Below, piece by piece: positions 40,209-51,701 of a DNA stretch of 64,000 bases (its first letter is position 1; every line of letters begins with the position of its first letter). Origin of the DNA: Agrobacterium tumefaciens. GTDB lineage: Bacteria; Pseudomonadota; Alphaproteobacteria; Rhizobiales; Rhizobiaceae. The stretch is taken from assembly GCF_005221325.1 (NCBI RefSeq), contig NZ_CP039888.1, positions 1-64,000 on the forward strand, read 5' to 3'. Under the pieces are notes generated by a model, which was not told the DNA's origin, did no database searches, and saw only the letters and a list, made by a program, of their open reading frames with translations. The position numbers and the translations under genes were made by a program.

Positions 40209-40907
40209 ATGACGGAAGAACGGCGTTCGCGCGCGACGGAAGCGTTTTTTGGCAGACGCAAGGGCAAGCCTTTGCGCCATCAGCAGGTCGATACGATCGA
40301 AAATCTGCTGCCTTTGCTGAAAATCGATCTGGAAAGCGTGCCCCCGCAAAATCTCGTCGCTCTCTTTCCGGCGGATGTGCGATCGATCCGTCTGGAGATC
40401 GGTTTCGGCGGCGGTGAGCATCTCGCCCACCGCGCGGCCGAAAACCCCGAGACGGGTTTCATCGGCGTCGAGCCATTCGTTAATTCCATGGCCAAGCTGC
40501 TCGCCACGGTCCGCGAACGCGAGTTGATGAATATCCGCCTTTACGACGATGATGCCACGCAGTTGCTCGACTGGTTGCCCGAGGGATCGATCGATCATAT
40601 CGACCTGCTTTATCCCGATCCGTGGCCGAAGAAGAAGCACTGGAAGCGGCGTTTCGTGTCGGACGTCAATCTCGCCCGTTTCCATCGCGTGTTGAAACCC
40701 GGCGGCAAGTTCTGCTTTGCGTCGGATATCGATACTTACGTCAACTGGACGCTGCAGCATTGCGCCCGGCATGGCGGTTTTGAATGGACGGCGACCAGCG
40801 CTGACGACTGGCGCACGCCCTATGCCAACTGGCCGGGCACGCGTTACGAGAACAAGGCGAAAAGAGAAGGCCGCAGCTCGGCCTATCTCACCTTCATCCG
40901 TCGCTGA
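40209..40907 (+). CDS. trmB: tRNA (guanine-N7-)-methyltransferase TrmB
   Basis: TrmB makes m7G46 in tRNA. The 232-residue protein has the SAM-binding block [25 protein letters not shown] (motif I, in part), the signature [18 protein letters not shown] with catalytic residues, and a C-terminal [14 protein letters not shown]...[13 protein letters not shown] tail. Family length is complete. It closes the plus-strand run that includes metK, its SAM source, and ends 12 bp from the convergent rbsK. Confidence 0.96.
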   Translation: MTEERRSRATEAFFGRRKGKPLRHQQVDTIENLLPLLKIDLESVPPQNLVALFPADVRSIRLEIGFGGGEHLAHRAAENPETGFIGVEPFVNSMAKLLATVRERELMNIRLYDDDATQLLDWLPEGSIDHIDLLYPDPWPKKKHWKRRFVSDVNLARFHRVLKPGGKFCFASDIDTYVNWTLQHCARHGGFEWTATSADDWRTPYANWPGTRYENKAKREGRSSAYLTFIRR

Positions 40908-40919
40908 GCGTTTGATCCC

Positions 40920-41819
40920 TCAGAGGGTAGCATCCACTTCCGCCGCCAGCGGAATGGAAGGCTGCGCGCCAGCGCGCGTGCAGGCAAGTGAGCCTGCAAC
41001 GGCGGCGCGCTTCAGCGCCTTTTCGAAATCCATTCCCTGATCAAGGCTGGCGGCGAGATATCCGCAGAAAGTATCGCCCGCACCAACCGTATCGACGGGC
41101 TCGATCTTGAGGCCGGAAGCCCTGAAAACCTTGCCATTGCGAATGGCGATCACGCCATCGGCACCAAGGGTCACGATCAAAGTCTGGCCGGTCCTGTCGT
41201 GAAGCTCCTTGAGTTCGCTCTCTCGTTCGGTACTGGAGAGGCCGTTCTTGCCGATCAGCAGTTCGAACTCTGTTTCATTGGCAATGACGATATCGGCAAG
41301 GCCGGCAAGGCGCGGACCATCTGCGGTCAGCGGTGCGGTATTGATGACGGTGGTGATACGCTTTGCCTTTGCAGTCGTCAGCGCCGCTTCGATGGCGAGC
41401 GCAGGTATCTCGAACTGCAGCATCAGAATATCGCCCGCAGCCATCTCGGATATGGTCTTTGCAGCATCGGATGCGGAGACTTCGCCATTGGCGGCGGGAA
41501 TGACCGAGATCATGTTCTCCCCGCCTTCGCCGATCAGGATCACGGCCGTTCCCGTCGGGCCGGGTGCGGTTTTGACCAATGACAGATCGGTGCCGGCGTC
41601 GCGCAGCAAGGTCAGCGCCGGTGCGGCAAATGTATCATCGCCCACAGCACCCGCCATCTTGACCGTGGCGCCTGCACGCCGTGCGGCCAGCGCCTGGTTG
41701 GCTCCCTTGCCGCCGGCGGCGGTGGAGAATGTCTCACCGGTCACGGTTTCACCGGGCTTGGGCAGGCGTTTGGCGGTGGCGACGAGGTCCATGTTGATGG
41801 AGCCGAAAACAGTAATCAT
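40920..41819 (-). CDS. rbsK: Ribokinase
   Basis: Ribokinase phosphorylates ribose at O5. The 299-residue PfkB-family protein has the substrate glycine motif GGKGANQALAARRAGA (about 37-52), the ATP-binding strand VTLGADGV and the catalytic-base DTVGAGDTFCGYLAA motif. No ribose transporter or rbs regulator lies nearby, so another nucleoside or sugar route may feed it; a nucleoside hydrolase at 51748 releases ribose. It lies 54 bp downstream of rmuC on the same strand. Confidence 0.92.
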   Translation of the reverse strand: MITVFGSINMDLVATAKRLPKPGETVTGETFSTAAGGKGANQALAARRAGATVKMAGAVGDDTFAAPALTLLRDAGTDLSLVKTAPGPTGTAVILIGEGGENMISVIPAANGEVSASDAAKTISEMAAGDILMLQFEIPALAIEAALTTAKAKRITTVINTAPLTADGPRLAGLADIVIANETEFELLIGKNGLSSTERESELKELHDRTGQTLIVTLGADGVIAIRNGKVFRASGLKIEPVDTVGAGDTFCGYLAASLDQGMDFEKALKRAAVAGSLACTRAGAQPSIPLAAEVDATL

Positions 41820-41873
41820 GGGGCGCTGGGTCCGTATGAAATTGGAGCAAGGCGGCGACTTTGCCCGAGACGA

Positions 41874-43067
41874 TCACTCGTCGTCAACTACCCGCAATTT
41901 GGCCGCGCCGGCTCGGTTTTCGGCAAAGCGGCGGGCCTGCTCGATTTCTCCATGCGAAGCCTCTTTTTCGGTCGGCGAAAAATCGAGGCCCTCGATCTTC
42001 TGGCCGCGCGCCAGCACCTTGTCGGAGGAGATCAGCATCATGTCGACGTCTTTCTGCGCCAGCCCGAAATGGGCCTGCAGCTTGCGCGTCCTGTCGTCCA
42101 GTCGTCGCACATCGTCCATGAGAAGGGCCACTTCGCCCTGGATGAGATGCGCCTGCTCACGCATGCGCTGATCCTTGAGCACGGACTGGATGACCTGAAC
42201 CGACAGCATCAGAAGCGAGGGTGAGACGATGACGACGCGGGCGCGGTGGGCGCGCTGCACCAGATATTCGAAATGCTGGTGAATGTCGGCGAATATCGAT
42301 TCGGATGGCACGAAGATGAAGGCCGTATCCTGCGTCTCCCCGCGAATGAGATATTTCTCGGCTACGTCGCGAATATGCACTTCCATATCGCGGCGGAACT
42401 GCTGCACGGCGGCGCGTTTGGTTTCCGGCGTCTCATCCGCCTTGATCGCGTTCCACGCCTCCAGCGGAAACTTGGCGTCAATGACCAGCGCCGGGGCATT
42501 GTTTGGCATCTTGATGGTGCAGTCGGGCCGGTAGCCGTTGGAAAGTGTGGGTTGAAGCTGGAAGGCCCCGGCGGGAAGCGCATCGGCGATCAGCGTCTCC
42601 ATGCGCGCCTGCCCGAAGGCGCCGCGTGTCTGTTTGTTGGAAAGGATTGCCTGCAGCCCGACCACGTCCTTGGCCAGATCCTGAATATTGCCCTGTGCGG
42701 CATCGATCACCGCCAGGCGCTCCTGCAGGCGGCTCAGATTTTCATGGGTCGATCGGGTCTGCTCCGTCAGCGTTTCGCCAAGGCGCTGCGACATGCCGTC
42801 AAGGCGCTGGTTCAGCGTCTGGCTCATTTCCGTCTGGCGTGTGCCAAGCGTTTCAGCCATAGCCGCGATCCGCCCGTGCAATTCGGACTGTGTTTTCAGA
42901 AGATCGGAGATTTCACCATCGGCTCCGGCTTTTTTTACGCGGTTTGCCGTGACCAGCCATGTGATGACCAGACCGAAAACCAGGGCCGCAAGCAGCGCGC
43001 CGAAGCTGATATCAACGGAGCCGGCCCGCAGCGCGGGATTAAGGAGGACGGAGAAATCTATGCTCAT
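41874..43067 (-). CDS. rmuC: DNA recombination protein RmuC homolog
   Basis: RmuC proteins limit inversions at short repeats and have a predicted nuclease-like core. The 397-residue product has an N-terminal membrane helix (about 15-37), a coiled-coil region rich in Gln/Glu/Leu (about 45-150), then the RmuC domain with NGYRPDCTIKMPN, VIDAKFPLEAW and DTAFIFVPSESIFADI. The ATG at 43067 is used; the longer in-frame start at 43106 adds 13 unconserved residues. It is divergent from def. Confidence 0.93.
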   Translation of the reverse strand: MSIDFSVLLNPALRAGSVDISFGALLAALVFGLVITWLVTANRVKKAGADGEISDLLKTQSELHGRIAAMAETLGTRQTEMSQTLNQRLDGMSQRLGETLTEQTRSTHENLSRLQERLAVIDAAQGNIQDLAKDVVGLQAILSNKQTRGAFGQARMETLIADALPAGAFQLQPTLSNGYRPDCTIKMPNNAPALVIDAKFPLEAWNAIKADETPETKRAAVQQFRRDMEVHIRDVAEKYLIRGETQDTAFIFVPSESIFADIHQHFEYLVQRAHRARVVIVSPSLLMLSVQVIQSVLKDQRMREQAHLIQGEVALLMDDVRRLDDRTRKLQAHFGLAQKDVDMMLISSDKVLARGQKIEGLDFSPTEKEASHGEIEQARRFAENRAGAAKLRVVDDE

Positions 43068-43216
43068 GGCTAAATCTAGCAGATTTCCAGTGATTCGGAA
43101 GATCAAAACAAGAACATTCCTGTGGCAGAAATGAGTCGGGCAGGGCGGATGCGGGAGGCAGTTTTCCCCTTCGTATTTTTTATTTCCTCGACGCGAGAGA
43201 TACGTTATGGGAAGCC

Positions 43217-43729
43217 ATGACCATCAAACCACTTATCATTTTGCCCGATCCCGTGCTGCGCCAGCAATCCAAGCCCATCGAACAGGTGGATGCCGAGGTG
43301 CTGCGCCTTGCCGACGACATGCTGGAAACCATGTATGATGCGCCGGGTATCGGCCTCGCCGCCATTCAGATCGGCGTGCCACGCCGCATGCTGGTGATCG
43401 ATGTTGCACGCGAAGGCGAAGAAAAGACCCCGGTCGTCTTCATCAATCCGGAAATCCTCAAAGTGTCGGACGATATTTCGACCTATGAGGAAGGCTGCCT
43501 CTCCATTCCCGATTATTATGCCGAGGTGGAGCGTCCCGCGTCACTCACGGTGCGTTATGTCGGCCGTGACGGCAAGCAGCAGACGGTCGAGGCGGATGGT
43601 CTGCTCGCGACCTGCTTGCAGCATGAGATCGACCACCTCAACGGCGTTCTGTTCATCGACCATATTTCGCGGCTAAAGCGCGACATGGTCATCAAAAAAT
43701 TCACGAAAGCGGCCCGCGCAAAGATCTGA
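43217..43729 (+). CDS. def: Peptide deformylase
   Basis: Def removes the formyl group from nascent N-terminal methionine. The 170-residue protein has the three motifs: [10 protein letters not shown] (note Ile in place of the common Pro/Thr), EGCLSIP with the metal cysteine, and HEIDHLNG with two metal histidines. It is a type 1 enzyme at normal length and first in def-fmt-truA, pairing deformylation with formylation. A GGGAAGCC stretch precedes the ATG. Confidence 0.96.
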   Translation: MTIKPLIILPDPVLRQQSKPIEQVDAEVLRLADDMLETMYDAPGIGLAAIQIGVPRRMLVIDVAREGEEKTPVVFINPEILKVSDDISTYEEGCLSIPDYYAEVERPASLTVRYVGRDGKQQTVEADGLLATCLQHEIDHLNGVLFIDHISRLKRDMVIKKFTKAARAKI

Positions 43730-43775
43730 TCCGTCCTTTTTTAGGCCGGAACGGACGACAGGGCAGGGGGCGACG

Positions 43776-44711
43776 ATGGCTCTTCGCATCATTTTTATGG
43801 GCACGCCGGATTTTTCCGTTCCCACATTGCGTGCATTGGTGGACGCGGGCCACGAGATCGTTGCCGTCTACACCCAGCCGCCGCGTCCCGGTGGCCGCCG
43901 TGGTCTCGATTTGCAGAAGTCTCCCGTGCATCAGGCGGCCGAACTTTTGGGTCTGCCCGTACTGACGCCCGTGAATTTCAAGGCCGAGGAAGACCGCCAG
44001 CAGTTCCGGGATTTCAACGCTGATGTGGCGGTCGTCGTGGCTTACGGACTGCTGCTGCCCGAAGCGATCCTCTCCGGCACGCGTCTCGGCTGTTACAATG
44101 GTCACGCCTCCCTGCTCCCGCGCTGGCGCGGTGCTGCCCCCATCCAGCGGGCGATCATGGCCGGTGATGCCGAAACCGGCATGATGATCATGAAAATGGA
44201 AAAGGGGCTGGATACCGGCCCCGTCGCGCTCACCGCAAAGGTTGCGATCGGCGAAAATATGACGGCTGGCGAACTGCATGACAGCCTGATGCTGGCAGGT
44301 GCGCGGCTGATGCGGCAGGCGATGGGCAAGCTGGAGGCCGGCGACCTCCCCCTCGTCACGCAGGCGGAAGAGGGCGTGCTCTACGCCGCGAAGATCGACA
44401 AAGGCGAGACCCGCATCGATTTTTCAAGGCCCGCACAGGATGTCCATAACCACATCCGTGGTCTTTCGCCGTTTCCCGGCGCATGGCTGGAAATGGATAT
44501 TGGCGGCAAGGCGGAGCGCGTGAAGGTTCTCGCCTCCGAACTGGCGAGCGGCATGGGCGAAGCGGGCGCCGCGCTGGATGACGTGCTCACCGTTGCCTGC
44601 GGCAGCGATGCCGTGCGGCTGACCCGTTTGCAGAAGGCGGGCGGCAAGCCGATGTCGGCGGCCGATTTCGTGCGCGGTACACCGGTTCCGGCGACAACGA
44701 GGCTCGGCTGA
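43776..44711 (+). CDS. fmt: Methionyl-tRNA formyltransferase
   Basis: Fmt formylates initiator Met-tRNA with 10-formyl-THF. The 311-residue protein begins [16 protein letters not shown], has the folate-site block [21 protein letters not shown] (catalytic Asn/His) and [17 protein letters not shown], and the C-terminal OB-like tRNA-binding domain (about 205-308). It lies 46 bp after def and overlaps truA by one base (TGATG). Confidence 0.97.
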   Translation: MALRIIFMGTPDFSVPTLRALVDAGHEIVAVYTQPPRPGGRRGLDLQKSPVHQAAELLGLPVLTPVNFKAEEDRQQFRDFNADVAVVVAYGLLLPEAILSGTRLGCYNGHASLLPRWRGAAPIQRAIMAGDAETGMMIMKMEKGLDTGPVALTAKVAIGENMTAGELHDSLMLAGARLMRQAMGKLEAGDLPLVTQAEEGVLYAAKIDKGETRIDFSRPAQDVHNHIRGLSPFPGAWLEMDIGGKAERVKVLASELASGMGEAGAALDDVLTVACGSDAVRLTRLQKAGGKPMSAADFVRGTPVPATTRLG

Positions 44712-45514
44712 TGCCACGTTTCCGCATGACCGTCGAATATGACGGCACGCCCTATTACGGCTGGCAGAGACAGGAAAACGGCCCCTCCGTTCAGGGCGCG
44801 CTGGAGGCTGCCGTCCGGTCGCTGACTGGGGAAAGCGTTTCCATTCGCGGCGCAGGCCGCACCGATTCCGGCGTGCATGCCATTGGGCAGGTCGCCCACA
44901 TCGATCTTTCCCGCGACTGGGAACCCTACAAGCTCCGCAATGCCTTGAACGCGCATCTCGCCATGGCCGGTGAGGCTGTGGCTGTTCTCGATGCTGCTGC
45001 CGTGACCGAGGATTTCGATGCGCGTTTTTCGGCGCTGCGCCGTCATTATCTCTACCGCATCATTTGCCGCAAATCCCGGCTGGCGCTGGAGCACAAGCGG
45101 GCATGGTGGGTATCGAAGGATATGGACCACGAGCGCATGCATGAAGCCGCTCAGATGCTCGTCGGCCGGTATGATTTCACCACCTTCCGCTCTGTCCATT
45201 GTCAGGCGAACAGCCCGGTCCGCACGCTCGACCGGCTGGACGTGACGCGCAACGGTGATCTCATCGAGATTCGCGCCACAGCACAGAGCTTCCTGCACAA
45301 TCAGATACGCTCTTTCGCCGGCACGTTGAAACTGGCGGGCGAAGGCAGCATGACCCCGGACGATGTGCGCTCTGCACTGGAAGCGCGGGATCGCAAGGCC
45401 TGTGGTCCCGTTGCGCCGCCGGACGGTCTCTATTTCATGCAGGTCGATTATCCCGATATCATTCCGCCGCGCCGCCGCCGCCCCGAAGTCGAAATGACGG
45501 AAGACGCGGACTGA
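44711..45514 (+). CDS. truA: tRNA pseudouridine(38-40) synthase TruA
   Basis: TruA isomerises uridines 38-40 in the anticodon arm. The 267-residue protein starts with the [12 protein letters not shown] block and contains the catalytic aspartate in [18 protein letters not shown], plus the RIRSFAG-like [16 protein letters not shown] region. It ends with a short basic/acidic tail. It is third in def-fmt-truA; the start overlaps the fmt stop. Confidence 0.96.
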   Translation: MPRFRMTVEYDGTPYYGWQRQENGPSVQGALEAAVRSLTGESVSIRGAGRTDSGVHAIGQVAHIDLSRDWEPYKLRNALNAHLAMAGEAVAVLDAAAVTEDFDARFSALRRHYLYRIICRKSRLALEHKRAWWVSKDMDHERMHEAAQMLVGRYDFTTFRSVHCQANSPVRTLDRLDVTRNGDLIEIRATAQSFLHNQIRSFAGTLKLAGEGSMTPDDVRSALEARDRKACGPVAPPDGLYFMQVDYPDIIPPRRRRPEVEMTEDAD

Positions 45515-45533
45515 CCTGAAGCCACACGGCCTC

Positions 45534-46130
45534 TCAGGCGGGATAGACGCCGAGAAAACGCTGCAATGCTTCCGACAGCAACATGGCGGGCACCAGCAGC
45601 GTCATGACGACGGCCGAGACAAGCAGCGACTGGTCGCGGATGAAGAATCTGACGATCCGCGAAAAGGCAAAGACCAGCGATAGAAGCAGTGCCAACCACA
45701 GAATGGCGATCAGCCCCTGCAGGGGCGGCAGAAAGAATGCGATCAGGATCAGGACCGCATAGGCATAGGAAAAGGGCAGCGACAGCCAGTTCATGGTGGT
45801 GACGAGCGGTGCGAATTTTTCCCGGGCGCCAAATGCGTAGAGCAGCATGCCGATCAACAGCAGCGGCACGATCCAGCAGATGGCCTCGACCATGGCCAGG
45901 CGGAAGAAGAAGATGAAGCCCGTTCCGGTTCCGGGCGGATAGCTGGCGAGAAATGCGGCGCGCAGCCACAGCCAGGAAATCAGCATGGCCGGCAGGCACC
46001 ACAGCGCGGAATAGAAGGATCGCCACATACCGCGCTCGGAAAGATCGAGATATCGCGCGCCATTGTGATCGCCGAGCAGCAAAAGCCACAGGCCTGTCAG
46101 ATAGAGCCTGACTTCACTTACCGTCGGCAT
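45534..46130 (-). CDS. Small integral membrane protein of unknown function
   Basis: The 198-residue product has no motif I can assign. It shows about five hydrophobic segments (near 38-60, 70-98, 110-132, 133-160, 170-190) and a short polar N-terminus with an [20 protein letters not shown] opening. It overlaps the end of dapE by 17 bp on the same strand, so it is translated with the lysine/peptidoglycan genes dapD-dapE. The hydrophobic, YIP1-like look is only a guess; a role in envelope growth would be inferred from context alone. Confidence 0.7.
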   Translation of the reverse strand: MPTVSEVRLYLTGLWLLLLGDHNGARYLDLSERGMWRSFYSALWCLPAMLISWLWLRAAFLASYPPGTGTGFIFFFRLAMVEAICWIVPLLLIGMLLYAFGAREKFAPLVTTMNWLSLPFSYAYAVLILIAFFLPPLQGLIAILWLALLLSLVFAFSRIVRFFIRDQSLLVSAVVMTLLVPAMLLSEALQRFLGVYPA

Positions 46131-47310
46131 GGGCGAACCAGCGTTCGATAAAGGTCTCGTAAATGCGCGTCAGCGTCTCGAGATCGGCAACTGCCACTCG
46201 CTCATCGACCATATGCATGGTCTGCCCGACGAGACCGAATTCCACGACAGGGCAATAATCCTTGATGAAGCGTGCATCCGAAGTGCCGCCGGTGGTCGAA
46301 AGCTTCGGTTCCTTACCGGTTACGGCTTCAACCGCGCCTGACAGCGACGAGATGAGCGCATTGTTGCGGGTCAGGAATACATGGCTCGGGCGGTCCGCCC
46401 AGACGATTTCATATTTCACCGGTGCGCGGTCGGGGCGAAGCTCGCCTTCCGCCGCAGCCGCGTCGAGGCGACGGATGATCTCCGCCCGCAGGGTCTCTGC
46501 CGTCCAGGTGTCGTTGAAACGAATGTTGAAGGCCGCCGTCGCCCGCGCCGGAATGACATTGGTCGCGGCATTGCCGGTGTCGATGGTCGTCACTTCCAGA
46601 TTGGATGGCTGGAAATCATCCGTGCCGTGATCGAAGGGCGGATGCATCAACGCATGGGTCAGCTGCAACAACCCGCGAATGGGGTTATCGGCGAGATGCG
46701 GATAGGCGGCGTGGCCCTGAACGCCGTGGACCGTGATCCGGCCCGAGAGCGATCCCCGGCGGCCGATCTTGATCATATCGCCCAGCTGGTCGGGATTGGT
46801 CGGCTCGCCCACCACGCAGGCGTCCCACGTCTCTCCCTTTGCAGCAGCCCATTCCAGAAGCTTGGAGGTGCCGTTGATCGACGGGCCTTCCTCATCTCCG
46901 GTGATCAGGAAGGAAACGGAGCCCTGCGGTTTGCCGTGTTTTTCGATATGGCGGGCAATGGCAGCCACGAAACAGGCGATACCGCCCTTCATGTCCACCG
47001 CGCCGCGACCGTACATTTCGCCGCCGGCGATGTCTGCCGAAAAGGGCGGATGGCTCCATGCGGCCTCGTCACCCACGGGAACGACATCCGTATGGCCCGC
47101 AAACATCAGATGCGGGCCTTCGGTGCCGAGCCGGGCATAGAGGTTTTCCACGTCAGGCGTTCCCGCCTCGCTCGCCACAATCCTGTCCACCCGGAAGCCA
47201 AGCGGCGAAAGCAGCGTGTCGAGCAGGGAAAGCGCGCCGCCTTCCGCAGGCGTCACCGAAGGGCAACGGATGAGGGCGGCGAGATTGGCAACGGGATCGG
47301 TCGTGGTCAT
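46114..47310 (-). CDS. dapE: Succinyl-diaminopimelate desuccinylase
   Basis: DapE hydrolyses N-succinyl-LL-diaminopimelate in lysine and peptidoglycan synthesis. The 398-residue M20 metallopeptidase has the first metal-ligand motif [10 protein letters not shown], the bridging Asp in [11 protein letters not shown], and catalytic DEEGPS with Glu-Glu. A dimerisation lid domain lies at about 185-295. It lies 14 bp after dapD, and its 3' end overlaps a small membrane-protein gene. Confidence 0.97.
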   Translation of the reverse strand: MTTTDPVANLAALIRCPSVTPAEGGALSLLDTLLSPLGFRVDRIVASEAGTPDVENLYARLGTEGPHLMFAGHTDVVPVGDEAAWSHPPFSADIAGGEMYGRGAVDMKGGIACFVAAIARHIEKHGKPQGSVSFLITGDEEGPSINGTSKLLEWAAAKGETWDACVVGEPTNPDQLGDMIKIGRRGSLSGRITVHGVQGHAAYPHLADNPIRGLLQLTHALMHPPFDHGTDDFQPSNLEVTTIDTGNAATNVIPARATAAFNIRFNDTWTAETLRAEIIRRLDAAAAEGELRPDRAPVKYEIVWADRPSHVFLTRNNALISSLSGAVEAVTGKEPKLSTTGGTSDARFIKDYCPVVEFGLVGQTMHMVDERVAVADLETLTRIYETFIERWFAHADGK

Positions 47311-47324
47311 GATATCAGCTTTTA

Positions 47325-48179
47325 TCAGTCGCGCAGAAGCTCGTTGATGCCGGTCTTCGAGCGGGTCTTTTCATCGACGCGCTTGACGATCACGGCGCAA
47401 TAGAGGCTCGGGCCCGGCTCGCCGTTCGGGAAAGGCTTGCCCGGCATGGTGCCGGCAACGACGACGGAATAGGGCGGCACTTCGCCATAGGTGATCTCGC
47501 CGGTGGCACGATCGACGATCTTGGTCGATTTGCCGATGAAGACGCCCATGCCGAGAACGGCGCCTTCGCGTACGATGCAGCCTTCAACGACTTCCGAACG
47601 GGCGCCGATGAAGCAATTATCCTCGATGATGGTCGGGCCGGCCTGCAGCGGCTCCAGAACGCCGCCGATGCCGACGCCGCCGGAAAGATGCACATTCTTG
47701 CCGATCTGCGCGCAGGAGCCGACGGTCGCCCAGGTATCGACCATCGTGCCTTCATCGACATAGGCGCCGAGATTGACGAAGGAAGGCATCAGAACGACGT
47801 TCTTGGCCACATAGGCGGAGCGGCGCACGACGGCACTCGGCACGGCGCGGAAGCCGGCGGCGCGAAACTGGTTTTCGCCCCAGTTTTCGAACTTCGACGG
47901 CACCTTGTCCCACCAGGTGGATTCGCCCGGTCCGCCGGTGACGATCTCCATGTCGTTCAGGCGGAAGGACAGGAGAACGGCCTTCTTCAGCCACTGGTTC
48001 ACCTTCCAGTTCCCGTCCGCCTGCTTTTCGGCGACGCGGACCTTGCCGCTATCGAGAAGTTGAAGAGATGTGTCCACCGCGTCACGAACCTCGCCCTTCG
48101 TCGATACGTTTACACCGTCACGGTTGTCGAAGGCTGTTTCGATGGTGGTTTCGAGGGAGGTGAGATCCGTAAGGCTCAT
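47325..48179 (-). CDS. dapD: Tetrahydrodipicolinate N-succinyltransferase
   Basis: DapD succinylates tetrahydrodipicolinate, two steps before DapE. The 284-residue protein has an N-terminal helical domain and a left-handed beta-helix of hexapeptide repeats (about 110-235: [49 protein letters not shown]). An AAGGA site lies 7 bp before the ATG at 48179; the longer in-frame start at 48215 is rejected. It is first in dapD-dapE and is divergent from the LOG-family gene. Confidence 0.97.
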   Translation of the reverse strand: MSLTDLTSLETTIETAFDNRDGVNVSTKGEVRDAVDTSLQLLDSGKVRVAEKQADGNWKVNQWLKKAVLLSFRLNDMEIVTGGPGESTWWDKVPSKFENWGENQFRAAGFRAVPSAVVRRSAYVAKNVVLMPSFVNLGAYVDEGTMVDTWATVGSCAQIGKNVHLSGGVGIGGVLEPLQAGPTIIEDNCFIGARSEVVEGCIVREGAVLGMGVFIGKSTKIVDRATGEITYGEVPPYSVVVAGTMPGKPFPNGEPGPSLYCAVIVKRVDEKTRSKTGINELLRD

Positions 48180-48322
48180 GGAAAATTCCTTGAATGTCGC
48201 GTGTGGTCTGGTCACGGATGGTCCCGCGCCGCTGGAAGGCTCTGGCCATTTGATCTAAGGGAGTGTTGGAAAGGCGTCAATGTGATTTGGATGATTTGGC
48301 GCGTCAGACGAAAGGCATGGAA

Positions 48323-49183
48323 ATGACACGACTGAAAAATGGCAAATTGCGGCGCAAGGACGGGGCATGGGACCCGTTGAAGCGCAGTGCTGTGGACAAG
48401 CAGCAGGCCGAGGTCGTTGTCAAAACGCCGCAGTCGGATTCCCCGTCCTACCGGCTGGCCTATGTGGATATGGACTTTCTCTGCCGTGAGGAGTTGCGCC
48501 CCGTCAGGCTGCAGCTGGAACTTCTGAAGACGGAAATGGCGCTCACCGAGCGCGGGATTAATTCCACCGTCGTCATGTTCGGCGGCGCCCGCATTCCCGA
48601 GCCGGGTGGCGAAGCCTGGGCGGCGCGCAACGAAACGCAGAAGCGCAATCTGGAGCAATCCTCGGTTTATTACGAAGAGGCGCGCAAGTTCGCCCGCCTT
48701 TGCACCGACTATGGCGCGAAATCCGGTCACTTGGAATATGTCGTGGTCACCGGCGGCGGTCCCGGCGTCATGGAAGCTGGCAATCGCGGTGCCATGGATG
48801 CCGGAGGCCCCTCCATCGGCCTCAATATCGTTCTGCCGCACGAGCAGGCGCCCAACCCCTATGTCACTCCGGAACTGAGCTTCAACTTCCACTATTTCGC
48901 CATCCGCAAGATGCATTTCCTGATGCGGGCGAAGGCCGTGGTTGTTTTCCCCGGTGGCTTTGGCACGCTGGATGAACTGTTCGAGGCGCTGACGCTGATC
49001 CAAACGAAACGCATGGCGCCCATTCCGCTCATCCTGTTCGGGGAGAAATTCTGGCGCTCGGTCGTCAATTTCGAGTTCCTCGCGGACTTCGGGACCATTG
49101 CGCCGGAAGATATGGAGCTGCTGCATTTCGCCGAAACGGCCGACGATGCATGGAACATCATATCCGCCTATTACGAACACTGA
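48323..49183 (+). CDS. LOG-family (TIGR00730-like) nucleotide-binding protein
   Basis: The product (286 residues) has a Rossmann-type core with VVTGGGPGVMEAGNRGAMDAG and VVFPGGFGTLDELFEA, the PGGxGTxxE and GGGxGxM motifs of the LOG/AMP nucleosidase-like family. Members can release cytokinin bases from nucleoside monophosphates or act on ppGpp-related nucleotides. It has an N-terminal extension of about 75 residues (with LAYVDMDFLCREELRPVRLQ) typical of the longer bacterial forms. The ATG at 48323 is preferred: AAAGG lies 7 bp upstream but only 1 bp before the alternative ATG at 48317. Confidence 0.85.
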   Translation: MTRLKNGKLRRKDGAWDPLKRSAVDKQQAEVVVKTPQSDSPSYRLAYVDMDFLCREELRPVRLQLELLKTEMALTERGINSTVVMFGGARIPEPGGEAWAARNETQKRNLEQSSVYYEEARKFARLCTDYGAKSGHLEYVVVTGGGPGVMEAGNRGAMDAGGPSIGLNIVLPHEQAPNPYVTPELSFNFHYFAIRKMHFLMRAKAVVVFPGGFGTLDELFEALTLIQTKRMAPIPLILFGEKFWRSVVNFEFLADFGTIAPEDMELLHFAETADDAWNIISAYYEH

Positions 49184-49351
49184 TTTTTTGCTTGGCGCGG
49201 CGAAGTAATTTTAGGGCTTAATTAGCAAACATAACCTATTTTTACCTCGTCGCGCTGCAGCACACTGTCCCATTCTGGACGGGCCTCCATGACGGAGATT
49301 TTCATCCGTTTCCGCCAGCTTCTTCGAGCCGGCGATTTGATCGAGGCCAAG

Positions 49352-51679
49352 ATGTTCAATTTCAAAGTGAAGTCGCTTGCGACGAAGCTGATCCTCGTGA
49401 CCGGCTGCGCCATCACCACGGTTCTTATCGCATCGAATTCCTTCCTCATTTCCCAGACCAGTGAACGTGTCCATGCGCTGACCATGGAGCAGGCCAATAC
49501 CGAGGCGCGCGCCATCGCCAACGTCATTGCCGCCGATGTCGGCGAACTCGGCAGCGCCGCGCGCTCGATGGCTGGTGTCATCGGCCGTGCGCATCAGGCG
49601 AAATCGATGGACCGGCCCGGGATCGTCAATATCCTCAAAGCCAATGTCGAGCAGAATGCCTTCGCTTTCGGAAGCTGGTTCTGCGAACAGCTGGGTCTTT
49701 TCGATGGACAGAGCACGGAGATCGCCAACAGGCTCGATCTCGGCACCAATAAAAACGGTGCTTTCGCCCCCTATTGGTCGAAGACCCAGAAGGGCGACAT
49801 TCAGTTCTCGACCTTCGACAATGACTATGCGGCCGAATGGTATGCGCTGGCCTCCAAATCCGGTAAGGGCGCCATCACCCAGCCTTATCTCGCCCAGGGC
49901 ACGGAAGTGCCCACCACCATGACCTCGCTCGCTTATCCCGTCATGTCGGATGGCAAGATGATTGGTGTGGCGGGTGTCGATATTTCGCTGGCCGCGCTGT
50001 CGCAGAAGCTGCAGGCGCTGCATCCTTTCGAAACCGGTCGCGTGACGCTCGTTTCGCAGGGCGGCCAGTGGCTGGTGCCGCCGACGCCCGAGCAGAATAT
50101 GAAGGCCTATGACGGAGATGGCGCAAGCACCGTTCAAGCGGCGATTGCATCCAGCAAGCAGGGCCTCATCGAAAATCTCGGCCTCGATACGGACGCACCC
50201 TATAACCGGCTTGTTTATCCTTTCGCCGTGCCGGGCCTCAATGCGACCTGGGTGGTGCTGGTGGATATTCCGCACAAGGCGCTGAACGCACCGGTTCAGG
50301 AGCAGACCTATCTGATGATCATCGGCGCAATCGTCATTCTCGCCGCCGTCATCGCCGCGCTTTATTTCGCCGTTCGGCATTTCGTCGGCAACCCGCTCGC
50401 CTCGCTGGTCGCTGATGTGAGAACTTTGAGCGATGGCCGTTATGAGGTGCCGGTCTCCGGACAGGAACGCAGGGATGAAACGGGTGCTGTTGCAACGGCA
50501 CTGGAAGGCTTTCGCGCAAAGCTTGCCGGTATCCGTGAAATGGAGGCCGATGCCGCCGCCCAGCGCGACAACGCGGAAACGGAGCGCCAGCGGTCCGAGT
50601 TCGAGCGCAGTGAAAACAGTCGGATGCAGCAACACATCGTCAGCGCGCTCGGTGCCGGCCTCAACGCGCTTTCGCAGGGCAATCTGACCTACCGTATTGA
50701 AGATGAATTCCCCGGCGAATATGCAAAGCTGCGCGCTGACTTCAACTCGGCGCTCGAAAGTCTCGAGGAAACGGTTTCCACCGTCAACGCAACGGTCGTC
50801 AGTATCGGCAATGGCACTGGCGAGATCACCCGCGCCGCCAGCGACCTTTCACACCGCACGGAACAGCAGGCCGCGAGCCTCGAAGAAACCGCCGCCGCTC
50901 TCAACGAATTGACCGCACAGGTCAATTCCAGCGCGGAAAACGCCGCAGAAGCGGCCGGTGCCGTCAGCCATGCTTGCGATGACGCCGGCAAGTCCGGCGA
51001 GGTCGTGCAGCAGGCCGTGAATTCCATGCAGGGCATCGCGCAGTCCTCTGCGGAAATCTCCCGTATCATCGGGGTGATTGACGAGATCGCCTTCCAGACC
51101 AATCTTCTGGCGCTGAATGCCGGCGTCGAAGCGGCCCGCGCGGGCGATGCGGGCAAGGGCTTTGCCGTCGTCGCACAGGAAGTGCGTGAACTCGCTCAAC
51201 GCTCCGCAACGGCTGCCAAGGAGATCAAAGGTCTGATCAACACCTCTGCCACGCAGGTGGGCGAGGGTGTCCAGCTAGTCGGCAAGGCCGGTGAGACGAT
51301 GAAAAAGATCGCCGATCAGGTTCTGCAGATCAACCAGCTGATACGGCAGATTTCAGCCTCCGCCAGCGAGCAGGCGGTGGGGCTGAAGGAAATCAACTCC
51401 GCCGTTACCCAGATGGATCAGGTCACCCAGCAGAATGCGGCGATGGTGGAGGAAACCACGGCGGCCAGCGTGACGCTGAACAGCGAAGCCGAAACCCTGA
51501 AATCGCTCGTTGCCGGTTTTGCGGTCTCCGGCGGCCATTCCAGCCAGCAATTGCGCGCCACGGCGGCGACAATGCGTGCGTCCACCGCTCCGGCAAAGGC
51601 CCACGCTGCGGCTTCCCGCGCCCGTCCGAGAACCAGCGGTGCAAACGCACTGGCGCAGGATGACTGGACGGAATTCTGA
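49352..51679 (+). CDS. Methyl-accepting chemotaxis protein with dCache sensor
   Basis: The 775-residue receptor has membrane helices at about 12-32 and 331-353 around a periplasmic dCache domain ([16 protein letters not shown] near 200), a HAMP region, a second linker, and the cytoplasmic signalling hairpin containing [20 protein letters not shown] and [16 protein letters not shown]. It ends in DDWTEF, a WxxF-type tail like the pentapeptide that tethers CheR/CheB. dCache domains often bind amino acids or other small ligands; the ligand is unknown. The ATG at 49352 is used, with GAGG nearby; an ATG at 49289 would add 21 residues. Confidence 0.93.
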   Translation: MFNFKVKSLATKLILVTGCAITTVLIASNSFLISQTSERVHALTMEQANTEARAIANVIAADVGELGSAARSMAGVIGRAHQAKSMDRPGIVNILKANVEQNAFAFGSWFCEQLGLFDGQSTEIANRLDLGTNKNGAFAPYWSKTQKGDIQFSTFDNDYAAEWYALASKSGKGAITQPYLAQGTEVPTTMTSLAYPVMSDGKMIGVAGVDISLAALSQKLQALHPFETGRVTLVSQGGQWLVPPTPEQNMKAYDGDGASTVQAAIASSKQGLIENLGLDTDAPYNRLVYPFAVPGLNATWVVLVDIPHKALNAPVQEQTYLMIIGAIVILAAVIAALYFAVRHFVGNPLASLVADVRTLSDGRYEVPVSGQERRDETGAVATALEGFRAKLAGIREMEADAAAQRDNAETERQRSEFERSENSRMQQHIVSALGAGLNALSQGNLTYRIEDEFPGEYAKLRADFNSALESLEETVSTVNATVVSIGNGTGEITRAASDLSHRTEQQAASLEETAAALNELTAQVNSSAENAAEAAGAVSHACDDAGKSGEVVQQAVNSMQGIAQSSAEISRIIGVIDEIAFQTNLLALNAGVEAARAGDAGKGFAVVAQEVRELAQRSATAAKEIKGLINTSATQVGEGVQLVGKAGETMKKIADQVLQINQLIRQISASASEQAVGLKEINSAVTQMDQVTQQNAAMVEETTAASVTLNSEAETLKSLVAGFAVSGGHSSQQLRATAATMRASTAPAKAHAAASRARPRTSGANALAQDDWTEF

Positions 51680-51701
51680 TCCGCCATTTCCACTTCAAAT
51701 G

